Shown here: positions 16,020-23,156 of the stretch, in pieces
Layout: every line of letters starts with the position of its first letter
Numbering within the stretch: the stretch's first letter is position 1
Assembly: GCF_007752535.1 (NCBI RefSeq)
Contig: NZ_CP036426.1
Coordinates: forward strand, 744,001-808,000
DNA from: Tautonia plasticadhaerens
GTDB lineage: Bacteria; Planctomycetota; Planctomycetia; Isosphaerales; Isosphaeraceae
Direction of reading: 5' to 3'
DNA: 64,000 bases
The notes under the pieces: model-generated
What the model saw: the letters and a program-made list of their open reading frames with translations, nothing else
Told to the model about the DNA's origin: nothing
Database searches by the model: none
Program-made: the position numbers and the translations under genes

Positions 16020-16998
16020 GAAATCGTTCAAAACGTTCATTCGAAACCGTGCAACTCGGTTGGTGCAAGTGGTCGACACGCTCCTCAAGACCCGACAGTT
16101 GGCGGGACTGCTGAACGTAAGTGTCAGCACGATCAAACGCTGGGTTGACCTGGGGGAACTCCCGGCGACGAGGACGGTGGGAGGACACCGCCTGGTGCCG
16201 TTGTCGGGGGCCTTGCGATTCGCGGCCGAGCGGGGCCTGCCGACGGACCGCCTGGAGCGGTTCCTTGCCGACTCGGCGTCGGCGACGGCGACCCCCGGGG
16301 AGGGGGCGGGTCCGGTGACCTGGGAGGACCTGGCCACTGCGTTGAAGCGGGGGCGATCGGCCGCGGCACGGAATTTGATTCTAAGGGCATACGCCTCGAG
16401 TCACGATGCTGCCGCGCTGGCCGACGATCTGATCCGCCCCTCGATGGAGTCGATCGGCCACGACTGGGAACGTCGATCGCTGGACATTTACCAGGAACAC
16501 CGCGCCTCCCGAATCGTCGAGGGGGCGTTGATGGAATTGTTGCGCTCCCGGACGCCGCCCCCGGTCGGGTCCCCCGTGGCGATCGGGGCGTCGCCCCAGG
16601 GGGATCTCTACACGCTGCCGGGGCTGCTCGCGGAGCTGACCCTCCGGGAGCTCGGGTGGGACGCCGTCAACCTCGGCCCGAACCTGCCGATGGCCTCGCT
16701 CGCGAGGGCGATCCGGGTGCAGCAGCCGAAGCTCGTCTGGCTGTCGGTGTGCCACCTGGGCGACGAGTCCCTTTTCATCCAGGAATACAAGTCATTCTAT
16801 GCCTCGGCTTCCAGGACGGGGGCCGCGGTGGTCCTGGGCGGGTCTGCATTGACCCCGGCTCTCCGGGCCTCGCTGGTCGCCGCGAGCTTCGGCGACCGGA
16901 TGGCCCACCTGCGCGAGTTCGCCCGCCGGATCAGCCCGACGGACGCCGGATCGCCTGATACTTCATCGATGGAACGCCCCGGGACGATCGAGCCTTGA
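16018..16998 (+). CDS. MerR-family regulator with B12-binding-like domain lacking the ligand His
   Basis: As drawn the protein has 326 residues. Because the predicted -10 overlaps this ATG, the true start may be one of the TTG/GTG codons at 16060, 16063 or 16069 (VVDTLLKTRQLAGLLNVS). The helix-turn-helix reads TRQLAGLLNVSVSTIKRWVDLGELPATRTVGGHR. The four-helix bundle carries a perfect CarH-type motif W150-x9-E160-H161 (HDWERRSLDIYQEH). In the following Rossmann-like domain the DxHxxG motif is replaced by D196-L-Y198-T-L-P201, so the usual cobalt-ligating His is absent. The fold is clear, but cobalamin binding is questionable. The sigma factor gene starts 25 bp downstream, so the pair is likely an operon. 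Confidence 0.8.
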   Translation: MKSFKTFIRNRATRLVQVVDTLLKTRQLAGLLNVSVSTIKRWVDLGELPATRTVGGHRLVPLSGALRFAAERGLPTDRLERFLADSASATATPGEGAGPVTWEDLATALKRGRSAAARNLILRAYASSHDAAALADDLIRPSMESIGHDWERRSLDIYQEHRASRIVEGALMELLRSRTPPPVGSPVAIGASPQGDLYTLPGLLAELTLRELGWDAVNLGPNLPMASLARAIRVQQPKLVWLSVCHLGDESLFIQEYKSFYASASRTGAAVVLGGSALTPALRASLVAASFGDRMAHLREFARRISPTDAGSPDTSSMERPGTIEP

Positions 16999-17023
16999 GG
17001 AGCCCTCCACGAGGGGAACGGCC

Positions 17024-18010
17024 ATGCGACCTGCACGACAGATCGGCGAGACGGACGGATTCGCGGGCCTCGACGACGCCGCCACCCGTGTCCTGGCACC
17101 GGCCGAGGAGCGGGCCCTGCTCCGGGAGCTGGGCGAGTGCAAGGCGAAACTGGCCCGGGCCATGGCCTCCGTCCCCGGCGCCGCGCCCCCCCAGGGCGAC
17201 CCGTCCGATCCGCAGGCCATGGCGGCCTACATCTCCGCGACCTGCTCGGGGGACGCTCGCCTGGAGACTCGGCTTGGCGCCGTCTTCCAGCAGTACAAGG
17301 ACCTCCGCACGAGGCTGGCGCTCGCCAACCTCCGGCTGGTGGCCCACGTCGCCAAGCGGTTCCGCGACCGGGGGGTCTCCTACGGCGACCTAATGCAGGA
17401 GGGGTTTTGTGGCCTGATCGAGGCGATCGACCGCTTCAACCTCACGCATGAGACCAAGCTGGCGACTTACGCCACGTGGTGGATCCGCCAGGCGATGCAG
17501 CGGGCCGTCGCGTCGGGCGCCTACCCGGTGAAGCTCAGCCCCCGGCATCTCCGCCAGCTCGCCCAAAACCAGGAGGAGCTGGGGGGCCGGGACTCGGACG
17601 ACTCCGAGGCCCCCCCGGCCCGCTCCCCCGGCGGCCACGGCCCCTCGAACGAGATGATCCGCCGGATCCATGCCGCCACCCGGCCTCCCGTCTCGCTCGA
17701 CGCGACGATCGATACCGATCGCAGCTTCACCCTGCTCCAGACGATGAGCGACCCGGACGCCGACCGGACCGACGACGTCGACACCGGCGAGACGATCACG
17801 CTGCTGCTCGACGCGCTTCGGCCCCGTGAGCAGCAGGTGCTCGCCCTGCGATACGGCCTGGGAGGGGCGCAGCGGCTCTCGCTCAGCCAGGTGGGCAAGG
17901 TGCTGCAGGTCTCCAAGGAACGGGTCCGCCAGATTCAGGATCGCGCCCTGGAGAAGCTCCGCGCCGTCGCCGCCGAGCACAACCTGACGGAGGCCCTGCC
18001 GATCACCTGA
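17024..18010 (+). CDS. Sigma-70 family RNA polymerase sigma factor (group 2/3-like)
   Basis: This 328-residue sigma factor directs core RNA polymerase to a promoter set. Region 2 is at about 97-165. It has the core-binding helix (LANLRLVAHVAKRF), YGDLMQEGFCGLIEAIDRF and the -10 recognition helix TYATWWIRQAMQRAV. Region 4 is near the C-terminus (about 265-320). It has LRPREQQVLALRYGL and the -35 recognition helix LSLSQVGKVLQVSKERVRQIQDRALEKLR. Region 1.1 is absent and region 3 is short, so this is an alternative rather than the housekeeping factor. A GAGGGGA site precedes the ATG. It follows the MerR/B12-like gene by 25 bp, similar to the LitR-LitS arrangement known in actinomycetes. Confidence 0.9.
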   Translation: MRPARQIGETDGFAGLDDAATRVLAPAEERALLRELGECKAKLARAMASVPGAAPPQGDPSDPQAMAAYISATCSGDARLETRLGAVFQQYKDLRTRLALANLRLVAHVAKRFRDRGVSYGDLMQEGFCGLIEAIDRFNLTHETKLATYATWWIRQAMQRAVASGAYPVKLSPRHLRQLAQNQEELGGRDSDDSEAPPARSPGGHGPSNEMIRRIHAATRPPVSLDATIDTDRSFTLLQTMSDPDADRTDDVDTGETITLLLDALRPREQQVLALRYGLGGAQRLSLSQVGKVLQVSKERVRQIQDRALEKLRAVAAEHNLTEALPIT

Positions 18011-18087
18011 GTCTCGCCCCCATCCTCCCCCCTGGCGCATTCCCGGCCATCCTCGATCAAGCCCGGCCTCTCGATGGCCGATGATCC

Positions 18088-18103
18088 CGGGAGGGCCCTC
18101 CCG
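18088..18103. other. 16-bp perfect palindrome between sigma factor and recombinase genes
   Basis: CGGGAGGGCCCTCCCG reads the same on both strands. It lies 78 bp after the sigma factor stop and upstream of the preferred recombinase start. With no loop it is not a typical terminator. It could be a protein-binding site or simply GC-rich chance. Confidence 0.35.
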
Positions 18104-18157
18104 AGATCGCCTCGACGGCGACCCGGGCGGGTCGAGATCCGGGGACGGGCGTCGGCG

Positions 18158-19237
18158 ATGGCGATGGCAAATGGACAGGATGATCGACGGGAGCAGAAGC
18201 CTCCCCCGAAGGTGCGGCCCTCGCGGGACGGCGACCTGATCGGGCCGTTCCTGCACTTCCTGATGGCCGAATGCGGCGTGTCGCCGAACACCCTTGCGGC
18301 CTACCGAGCCGACATCACCCGATTTTCCCGCTGGCGACAGAAGCACGCCCCGGGGCCAATCGAACGGGTCGGGATCGGCACGCTGACCGGCTACGTCGAC
18401 TACCTCGGCCTGCACGACCTGGCGCCGTCGAGCATCTGCCGGCACCTGGCCAGCCTCTCGACGTATTTCCGGTTCCTGATCGAGGAGGGCCGGCTGGCGG
18501 AGAACGTCGCCAAGCTGCTGATCGCCCCGAAGCTCTGGGACCGCTTGCCGACGGTCCTCGGCCCGTCGGCGGTCGAGACCCTGCTGGCGACGCCGAGCGC
18601 CGAATCGACGCTCGGCCGTCGGGACCGGGCGGCGCTGGAGACCCTCTACGCGACGGGGTGCCGGGCCTCGGAGGTCACGTCGCTGAGGCCGGGGGACATC
18701 GACTTCGAGTCGGGGACGGTGCGTTGCATCGGCAAGGGTGACCGGGAACGGGTGGTGCCGATCGGGGCCCGGGCGAGGGAGGTGGTCGGGGCGTACCTCC
18801 GCAGGGACCGCCCCCGGCTCGTCTCGCGGTGCCCGGAGACCGAGGTGGTCTTCGTCGCCCGGTCGGGGCGGCCGCTCTCCCGGACCGGGCTCTGGCGGAT
18901 CGTGAAGACGCACGCCCGGTCCGCCGGCCTGCCCAGCCGGGTGAGCCCCCACACGCTCCGCCACAGCTTCGCCACCCACCTGCTGGCCGGGGGGGCGGAT
19001 CTGCGGGTGGTCCAGGAGATCCTCGGGCACGCCTCGATCGGCACGACCCAGATCTACACCCGGGTCGAGATCGGCCACCTGCTCGACGTCCATGCCCGGT
19101 GCCACCCCAGGGGAGGGGGAGGGGCGAAGGCCGAGGGGAGGGGGGGGGCGTCGGGGGGGAGCCGTCCCTCTCCGGGCGATCTGGTAGACTATCCGCTCCC
19201 GGGGCCCGGGATGCCGGAGGACGATTGTGACGGATGA
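18158..19237 (+). CDS. Tyrosine recombinase (XerC/XerD family)
   Basis: This 359-residue site-specific recombinase shows the full catalytic set: R169 (TGCRASEV), K193 (GKGDRERVVPI), H265 and R268 (HTLRHSF), H291 (LGHASIGTTQ) and nucleophile Y300 (IYTRV). The N-terminal SAM-like DNA-binding domain spans about 27-110. XerC/D proteins are about 300 residues; this one has about 25 extra N-terminal residues and a Gly-rich C-terminal tail of about 50. The ATG at 18158 is the likeliest of several starts and is not backed by a strong ribosome site. No integrase-type neighbours, att repeats or phage genes were seen, so a chromosome-dimer resolution role fits better than a mobile element. Confidence 0.85.
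   Translation: MAMANGQDDRREQKPPPKVRPSRDGDLIGPFLHFLMAECGVSPNTLAAYRADITRFSRWRQKHAPGPIERVGIGTLTGYVDYLGLHDLAPSSICRHLASLSTYFRFLIEEGRLAENVAKLLIAPKLWDRLPTVLGPSAVETLLATPSAESTLGRRDRAALETLYATGCRASEVTSLRPGDIDFESGTVRCIGKGDRERVVPIGARAREVVGAYLRRDRPRLVSRCPETEVVFVARSGRPLSRTGLWRIVKTHARSAGLPSRVSPHTLRHSFATHLLAGGADLRVVQEILGHASIGTTQIYTRVEIGHLLDVHARCHPRGGGGAKAEGRGGASGGSRPSPGDLVDYPLPGPGMPEDDCDG
19182..19190 (+). promoter_or_regulatory. Extended -10 element upstream of the ABC-2 permease
   Basis: TGGTAGACT provides TGn plus TAGACT. It sits inside the 3' end of the recombinase gene, 177 bp before the permease ATG. No -35 was seen. The same nonamer occurs upstream of the kinase gene at 46039-46047. Confidence 0.3.
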
Positions 19238-19366
19238 TGGGCCTGCATGGCTCGTGGTCCGGGGCCGAGCGTCCCGAGCGATCGGCCGGGCCCTGGGATC
19301 GTACTCCTCCGCCCCGGGAGCCCCCTGAAGCCCCTCGGATCGAGCCCGAACAGGACGGCCCCCTCC

Positions 19367-20179
19367 ATGACCGGTGCGCTGCGCTACCTCCGGATGTACG
19401 GCCAGCTGGCGAGATACACGCTGGTACGGGAGTTGTCGTTCCGGGGGAACTTCCTGGTGAAGGTCTCGGTGGAGGTGCTCTGGCTGGGCATCCTGCTGGC
19501 GTTCTACCGGGTGGTGTTCTCGAAGACGAGCATGGTGGCGGAGTGGTCGGAGCCGCAGTACCTGTTCTTCGTCGGCTGCTACTTCGCCATGAATGGGCTG
19601 CTGGAGACGCTCTTCCTGGAGAACTGCAATGAGTTCTCCGAGCTGGTCCGCAAGGGGGACCTCGACTTCCTGCTCCTCAAGCCGGTCGACGAGCAATTCC
19701 TGGTGACGTGCCGCCGGGTCGATTGGTCGACGGCGCCGAACGTGTTGATGGGAGTGGGGGTGATGATATTCTCGCTCGTCAACATGGGCTGGAGCTTCGA
19801 CGCCGGCCGGCTGGGCGCGTTCTTCCTCCTCTTCGCCTGCGGGGCGTTGCTGGCCTACGCCTTCATGGTGCTGCTGACGGCCACCGGGGTCTGGCTGGTC
19901 AGGAACCAGAGCATGATGGAACTCTGGTGGCTCTTCAGCAGCCTGACGCGCTACCCGAGGGAGATCTACATGAGGGTGGCCTGGGCCGAGCCGATCGGCC
20001 AGTTCTTCACCTTCGTGGTGCCGTTCCTGCTCGTGGTGAACGTGCCGGCGCAGGCGATGGTGAAGGTGCTCGATTGGCGGATGGTCGCCTTCACGGTGGC
20101 GGCGACGGGGGTGAGCCTCTGGGTCAGCCGACGGTTCTTCCGCCGGGCGCTGCGGGCCTACCGCAGCGCCAGCAGCTGA
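19367..20179 (+). CDS. ABC-2 family transporter permease
   Basis: This 270-residue membrane protein has about six hydrophobic segments. Examples are VSVEVLWLGILLAFYRVVF, LGAFFLLFACGALLAYAFMVLLTA, FFTFVVPFLLVV and VAFTVAATGVSLWVS. It carries the ABC-2 membrane (DUF990-like) signature region FSELVRKGDLDFLLLKPVDEQFLVTCRR after the second segment. The start MTGALRYLRMYG suits the short cytoplasmic N-terminus usual in this family. No ATP-binding subunit gene is adjacent, so its partner must be elsewhere. The substrate is unknown. It is followed by the AI-2E family gene on the same strand after 54 bp. Confidence 0.85.
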   Translation: MTGALRYLRMYGQLARYTLVRELSFRGNFLVKVSVEVLWLGILLAFYRVVFSKTSMVAEWSEPQYLFFVGCYFAMNGLLETLFLENCNEFSELVRKGDLDFLLLKPVDEQFLVTCRRVDWSTAPNVLMGVGVMIFSLVNMGWSFDAGRLGAFFLLFACGALLAYAFMVLLTATGVWLVRNQSMMELWWLFSSLTRYPREIYMRVAWAEPIGQFFTFVVPFLLVVNVPAQAMVKVLDWRMVAFTVAATGVSLWVSRRFFRRALRAYRSASS

Positions 20180-20233
20180 GACGTGCCGGGCCGGGCGATC
20201 GACGGTGGGGCCAGACCGGGGGAGGGGCGACGC

Positions 20234-21322
20234 GTGTCGGACCGAGTGCCATGGCCGAGGGCGACCGGGCTGCTGTTCAACCTGGCGGCGACGGTGCTGA
20301 TCATCGCCGGGTTGAGGGCGTCGGCCGACCTGATCGTGCCCTTCCTGCTGGCGTTGTTCCTGGCTGTGATCGTCTCGCCCTCGATCAACGACCTGGCCCG
20401 ATGGGGCCTGCCGCGTTGGATGGCGGTGGGGCTGGTCACGCTGGGCGTGACGGTCATCTGCCTGCTCGGGCTGGCGTACGTCGGGGTCTCCCTCAACGAG
20501 CTGCTCTGGAGGCTGCCGGAGATCCAACGCCAGCTCAACTCGACGCGGGACGCGTTCTTCGAGTGGCTGCGAGGGCTCGGGGTCCCGGTCCCCTCGGAAC
20601 GGAGCGAGGCGGTGGTCTTCGACCCGGCCTACGGCGTCCGGATGCTCGGGGGCCTGCTCTCGGGGCTGAGCAACATCTTCAGCAACGGGCTGCTGATCCT
20701 GATCACCGTGGCGTTCATCCTGCTGGAGTCGACCGGCTTCCCGGCGAAGCTCCGGGCGATCGTGGGCCCGGACAGCCAGACGATGGCCCGGATCCTGAAG
20801 ATCCTGGCCGATCAGCGGCGATACATGGTCATCAAGACCTGGATCAGCATCGCCACGGGGGTGCCGGTGGCGATCGGCCTGGCGGCGATGGGGGTCGACT
20901 ACGCCGCCCTCTGGGGCGTGCTCGCGTTCCTGCTGAATTACGTCCCGACCATCGGCTCGCTCATCGCGGCGATCCCGCCGATCATGGTCGCGCTGGTGCA
21001 GGACGGGCTGGGCATCGCGATCGGGGTCGCCGTTCTGTTCTTGGCCGTGAACTTCGTGATCGGGTACCTGGTGGAGCCCCCGGCGATGGGCCGAGGCCTG
21101 GGGCTGTCGACGCTGGTCGTCTGGGTCTCGCTCGTCTTCTGGGGGTGGGTGCTCGGCCCGGTGGGGATGTTCCTGTCCGTCCCGTTGACGATGGCGTTCA
21201 AGATCATGCTCGAAGGATCGGACGAGACGCGATGGCTGGCGATCCTGCTCGGTCACTCGGCCGCCGCCGAGCCGGGGGCCGGGGCGGGCGGGCCGGGCGA
21301 TCCGCCGCCCCCCCCCGGCTGA
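20234..21322 (+). CDS. AI-2E family membrane transporter
   Basis: This 362-residue multi-pass membrane protein belongs to the AI-2E (PerM/TqsA) family. The N-terminal pair of helices (LLFNLAATVLIIAGLRASADLIVPFLLALFLAVIVSP) precedes an amphipathic stretch (LLWRLPEIQRQLNSTRDAFFEWL). The C-terminal half has the family core VLAFLLNYVPTIGSLIAAIPPIMVALVQ and GRGLGLSTLVVWVSLVFWGWVLGPVGMFLSVPLTM. The GTG start at 20234 is preferred because GGGGAGGGG lies about seven bases before it; an earlier in-frame GTG at 20183 lacks one. Family members export small molecules or exchange Na+/Li+ for H+. A role in autoinducer-2 is not implied here. Confidence 0.88.
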   Translation: MSDRVPWPRATGLLFNLAATVLIIAGLRASADLIVPFLLALFLAVIVSPSINDLARWGLPRWMAVGLVTLGVTVICLLGLAYVGVSLNELLWRLPEIQRQLNSTRDAFFEWLRGLGVPVPSERSEAVVFDPAYGVRMLGGLLSGLSNIFSNGLLILITVAFILLESTGFPAKLRAIVGPDSQTMARILKILADQRRYMVIKTWISIATGVPVAIGLAAMGVDYAALWGVLAFLLNYVPTIGSLIAAIPPIMVALVQDGLGIAIGVAVLFLAVNFVIGYLVEPPAMGRGLGLSTLVVWVSLVFWGWVLGPVGMFLSVPLTMAFKIMLEGSDETRWLAILLGHSAAAEPGAGAGGPGDPPPPPG

Positions 21323-21644
21323 CAGGCACCACGAATCCCAGGACCACGACGGAGACGCTCGTCACGAGGGAGGACCGGCGCCCCTCCCCATCGGCGGGAA
21401 GTCGCCGGCCATCGCCTCGAGCATCCCGGCGATCGTGCCGTCACCGCCGCCACCGCCGTCGACGATGGCACCGAAGTCGGCGGCGATCGTGCCCGGATCG
21501 GACCAGGGCCCGCTCATCGATTCGCCGTCCCTATCCGAAGCCCGCTCCCGGGCGTCGAGCCGGTCGCGAGAGGATCGGTGCGTAAGGCCCGAGATGACCG
21601 CGAGGGGCCGATGCTGGTAGGATATCGGCGAAGGAGGGGAGGGC
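21323..21644. other. Intergenic region with promoter for the RsmG-SpoU gene
   Basis: The 322 bp contain a predicted promoter near the right end (see 21594-21623). A possible minus-strand reading frame of 51 codons (21362-21517, beginning MSGPWSDPGT) has a Gly-run and no clear ribosome site. I do not count it as a gene. Confidence 0.4.
21594..21623 (+). promoter_or_regulatory. Predicted sigma-70 promoter of the RsmG-SpoU gene
   Basis: ATGACC (21594-21599) and TAGGAT (21618-21623) are 18 bp apart. The -10 is extended (TGGTAGGAT, 21615-21623). The GTG start codon lies 22 bp after the -10, so the leader would be very short and consist mostly of the GGAGGGGAGGG ribosome site. Confidence 0.45.
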
Positions 21645-23135
21645 GTGTCGAGCACACCGAATCGGGCGGCGTTGAAGGGGATCCTCGAGCGGTGCGGACT
21701 CCGATTGTCGGAGGGGCAGTACGACCTGCTCTGGTCGTATCACCGCCTGCTCCGCGAGGCCGACGCGGAGCTGAACCTGACCCGGATCCGCAATTTCGAG
21801 AACATGGTGCTGAAGCACTACGTCGACAGCCTGCTGGTGCTCAAGCACGTCGAGCTGCCTTCGCCGCTGGTGGACATGGGCTCCGGGGCCGGGTTGCCGG
21901 GGATCCCCTTAAAGATCGCCAGGCCGGGCGTCCACATGATCCTGGCCGAGCCGAGGGGGGCACGGGCGGCGTTCCTGCGGGCGGCCTGCGAGAGGCTGGG
22001 GCTGGACGGCGCCGAGGTCCACGAGGGCAAGGTCGGGCCGCATTTCACCCGACCGGTGGAGGGGGTGATCTCCCGGGCCGTGGCGACGATCCCCGAGACG
22101 CTGGGGCGGGTGGCCTACTGCCTCCGCCCCGGCGGCCGGATGATCTTCCTGAAGGGCCCGGACTGCGACCCGGAGGTCGCCGAGGCCCGGCAGGCCCTCG
22201 GCGAGGCGTACCGGCTCTCCGGGGACTTCGCTGACCGCATCCCGGGCACCGAGCATCGTCGACGGTTCGTCGTCTTCGAGCGGCTGGATGCGCCGGTCGT
22301 CTCGGCCTCGATGCCGGAGGCCACTCCGCCCCTGGAGCGTGCCTTCTCCGGTCCGGCGAAGGAGGTGACCAGCGCCTCCAATCCCTCGTTCCGCCTGGCC
22401 AGGGAGGTGCTCAATGGCCGGGGGATCCGCAAGCACGGCCGGGCGCTGATCTCGGGGCGGCGGATCCTCTCGGAGGTCGTCGATCGATTCGCCGACCGGG
22501 TCGAGTCGTGGCTCACGGGCCCCGGGGGCGACCCTCCTCCAGAAGGGCTCGACCCGGGAGTGACCTGGCTCCGGCTGGACGCCTCGCTCTTCCGGGAGCT
22601 TGACGTCTCCGGCACGAAAGGCCCGCTCCTGCTCGCCCGGGTGCCCGAGATGCCGACCTGGTCCGAGGCCGATCCCTGGCCCGACGGCTGCACGCTGTTC
22701 GTGCCGTTCCAGGACCCGGAGAACGTCGGCGCGGTCTTGCGGTCGGCGGCGGCGTTCGGCGTCTCCCGCGTCGTGCTGCTCCGGGAGGCCGCCCATCCGT
22801 TCCACCCGAAGGCGGTCCGGGCGGCCGGACCGGCGGTCTTCCAGGTCCCGATACTCTCCGGGCCTTCGATCGACGAGTTGTCACTCGGATCGGTGCCGAT
22901 GGTCCCGCTCGACGTGGACGGCCCGGCGATCGACCTCGACCCCTGGCCCGACCGCTTCGGCCTGGTGCCGGGGGTCGAGGGGCCGGGGCTGCCGGGGCAC
23001 TTGCGGGGTCACCCGGGTCGGCGTCGGGTGCCCATCGCGGCGGGGGTCGAGTCGCTCAACGCGGCGACCGCCTGCGCAGTGGCGCTCTTCTCCTGGAGGA
23101 GCGGGGCAGGGCGGCCGTCGGGTTCGTTGGGATGA
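21645..23135 (+). CDS. Fused 16S rRNA methyltransferase RsmG - SpoU/TrmH-type RNA methyltransferase
   Basis: This 496-residue protein joins two RNA methyltransferases. Residues 1-215 are RsmG, which makes m7G527 of 16S rRNA. Seen are the N-terminal helix LLWSYHRLLREADAELNLTRI, then HYVDSLLVL and the SAM loop VDMGSGAGLPGIPLK (76-90). Residues 235-490 are a SpoU-family 2'-O-methyltransferase. Its motif 1 is DPENVGAVLRSAAAFGVSRVVL and its motif 3 is VPIAAGVESLNAATACAVALFSW near the C-terminus. The SPOUT knot motif 2 (FGLVPGVEGPGLPGHL) is also present. The two lie in one frame with no stop or overlap between them. The GTG start has a strong GGAGGGGAGGG site. The fusion implies coordinated rRNA modification; the second target is unknown. 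Confidence 0.9.
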   Translation: MSSTPNRAALKGILERCGLRLSEGQYDLLWSYHRLLREADAELNLTRIRNFENMVLKHYVDSLLVLKHVELPSPLVDMGSGAGLPGIPLKIARPGVHMILAEPRGARAAFLRAACERLGLDGAEVHEGKVGPHFTRPVEGVISRAVATIPETLGRVAYCLRPGGRMIFLKGPDCDPEVAEARQALGEAYRLSGDFADRIPGTEHRRRFVVFERLDAPVVSASMPEATPPLERAFSGPAKEVTSASNPSFRLAREVLNGRGIRKHGRALISGRRILSEVVDRFADRVESWLTGPGGDPPPEGLDPGVTWLRLDASLFRELDVSGTKGPLLLARVPEMPTWSEADPWPDGCTLFVPFQDPENVGAVLRSAAAFGVSRVVLLREAAHPFHPKAVRAAGPAVFQVPILSGPSIDELSLGSVPMVPLDVDGPAIDLDPWPDRFGLVPGVEGPGLPGHLRGHPGRRRVPIAAGVESLNAATACAVALFSWRSGAGRPSGSLG

Positions 23136-23156
23136 GCGTTCGAGGATGAATCCCCC

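Noticed and set aside
18158-19237. Tyrosine recombinase as integrase of a genomic island
   Set aside because: No attachment repeats, tRNA gene, phage or transfer genes are nearby, and the sequence fits XerC/XerD.
17390-21256. 1288-codon open frame on the minus strand across the sigma factor, recombinase and transporter genes
   Set aside because: Its translation is a His/Arg/Gln/Pro-rich shadow of four well-supported plus-strand genes. Such frames are common in DNA with about 70% GC.
21362-21517. Possible 51-codon minus-strand gene
   Set aside because: It has a Gly run, no clear ribosome site and no recognisable feature; too weak to call.
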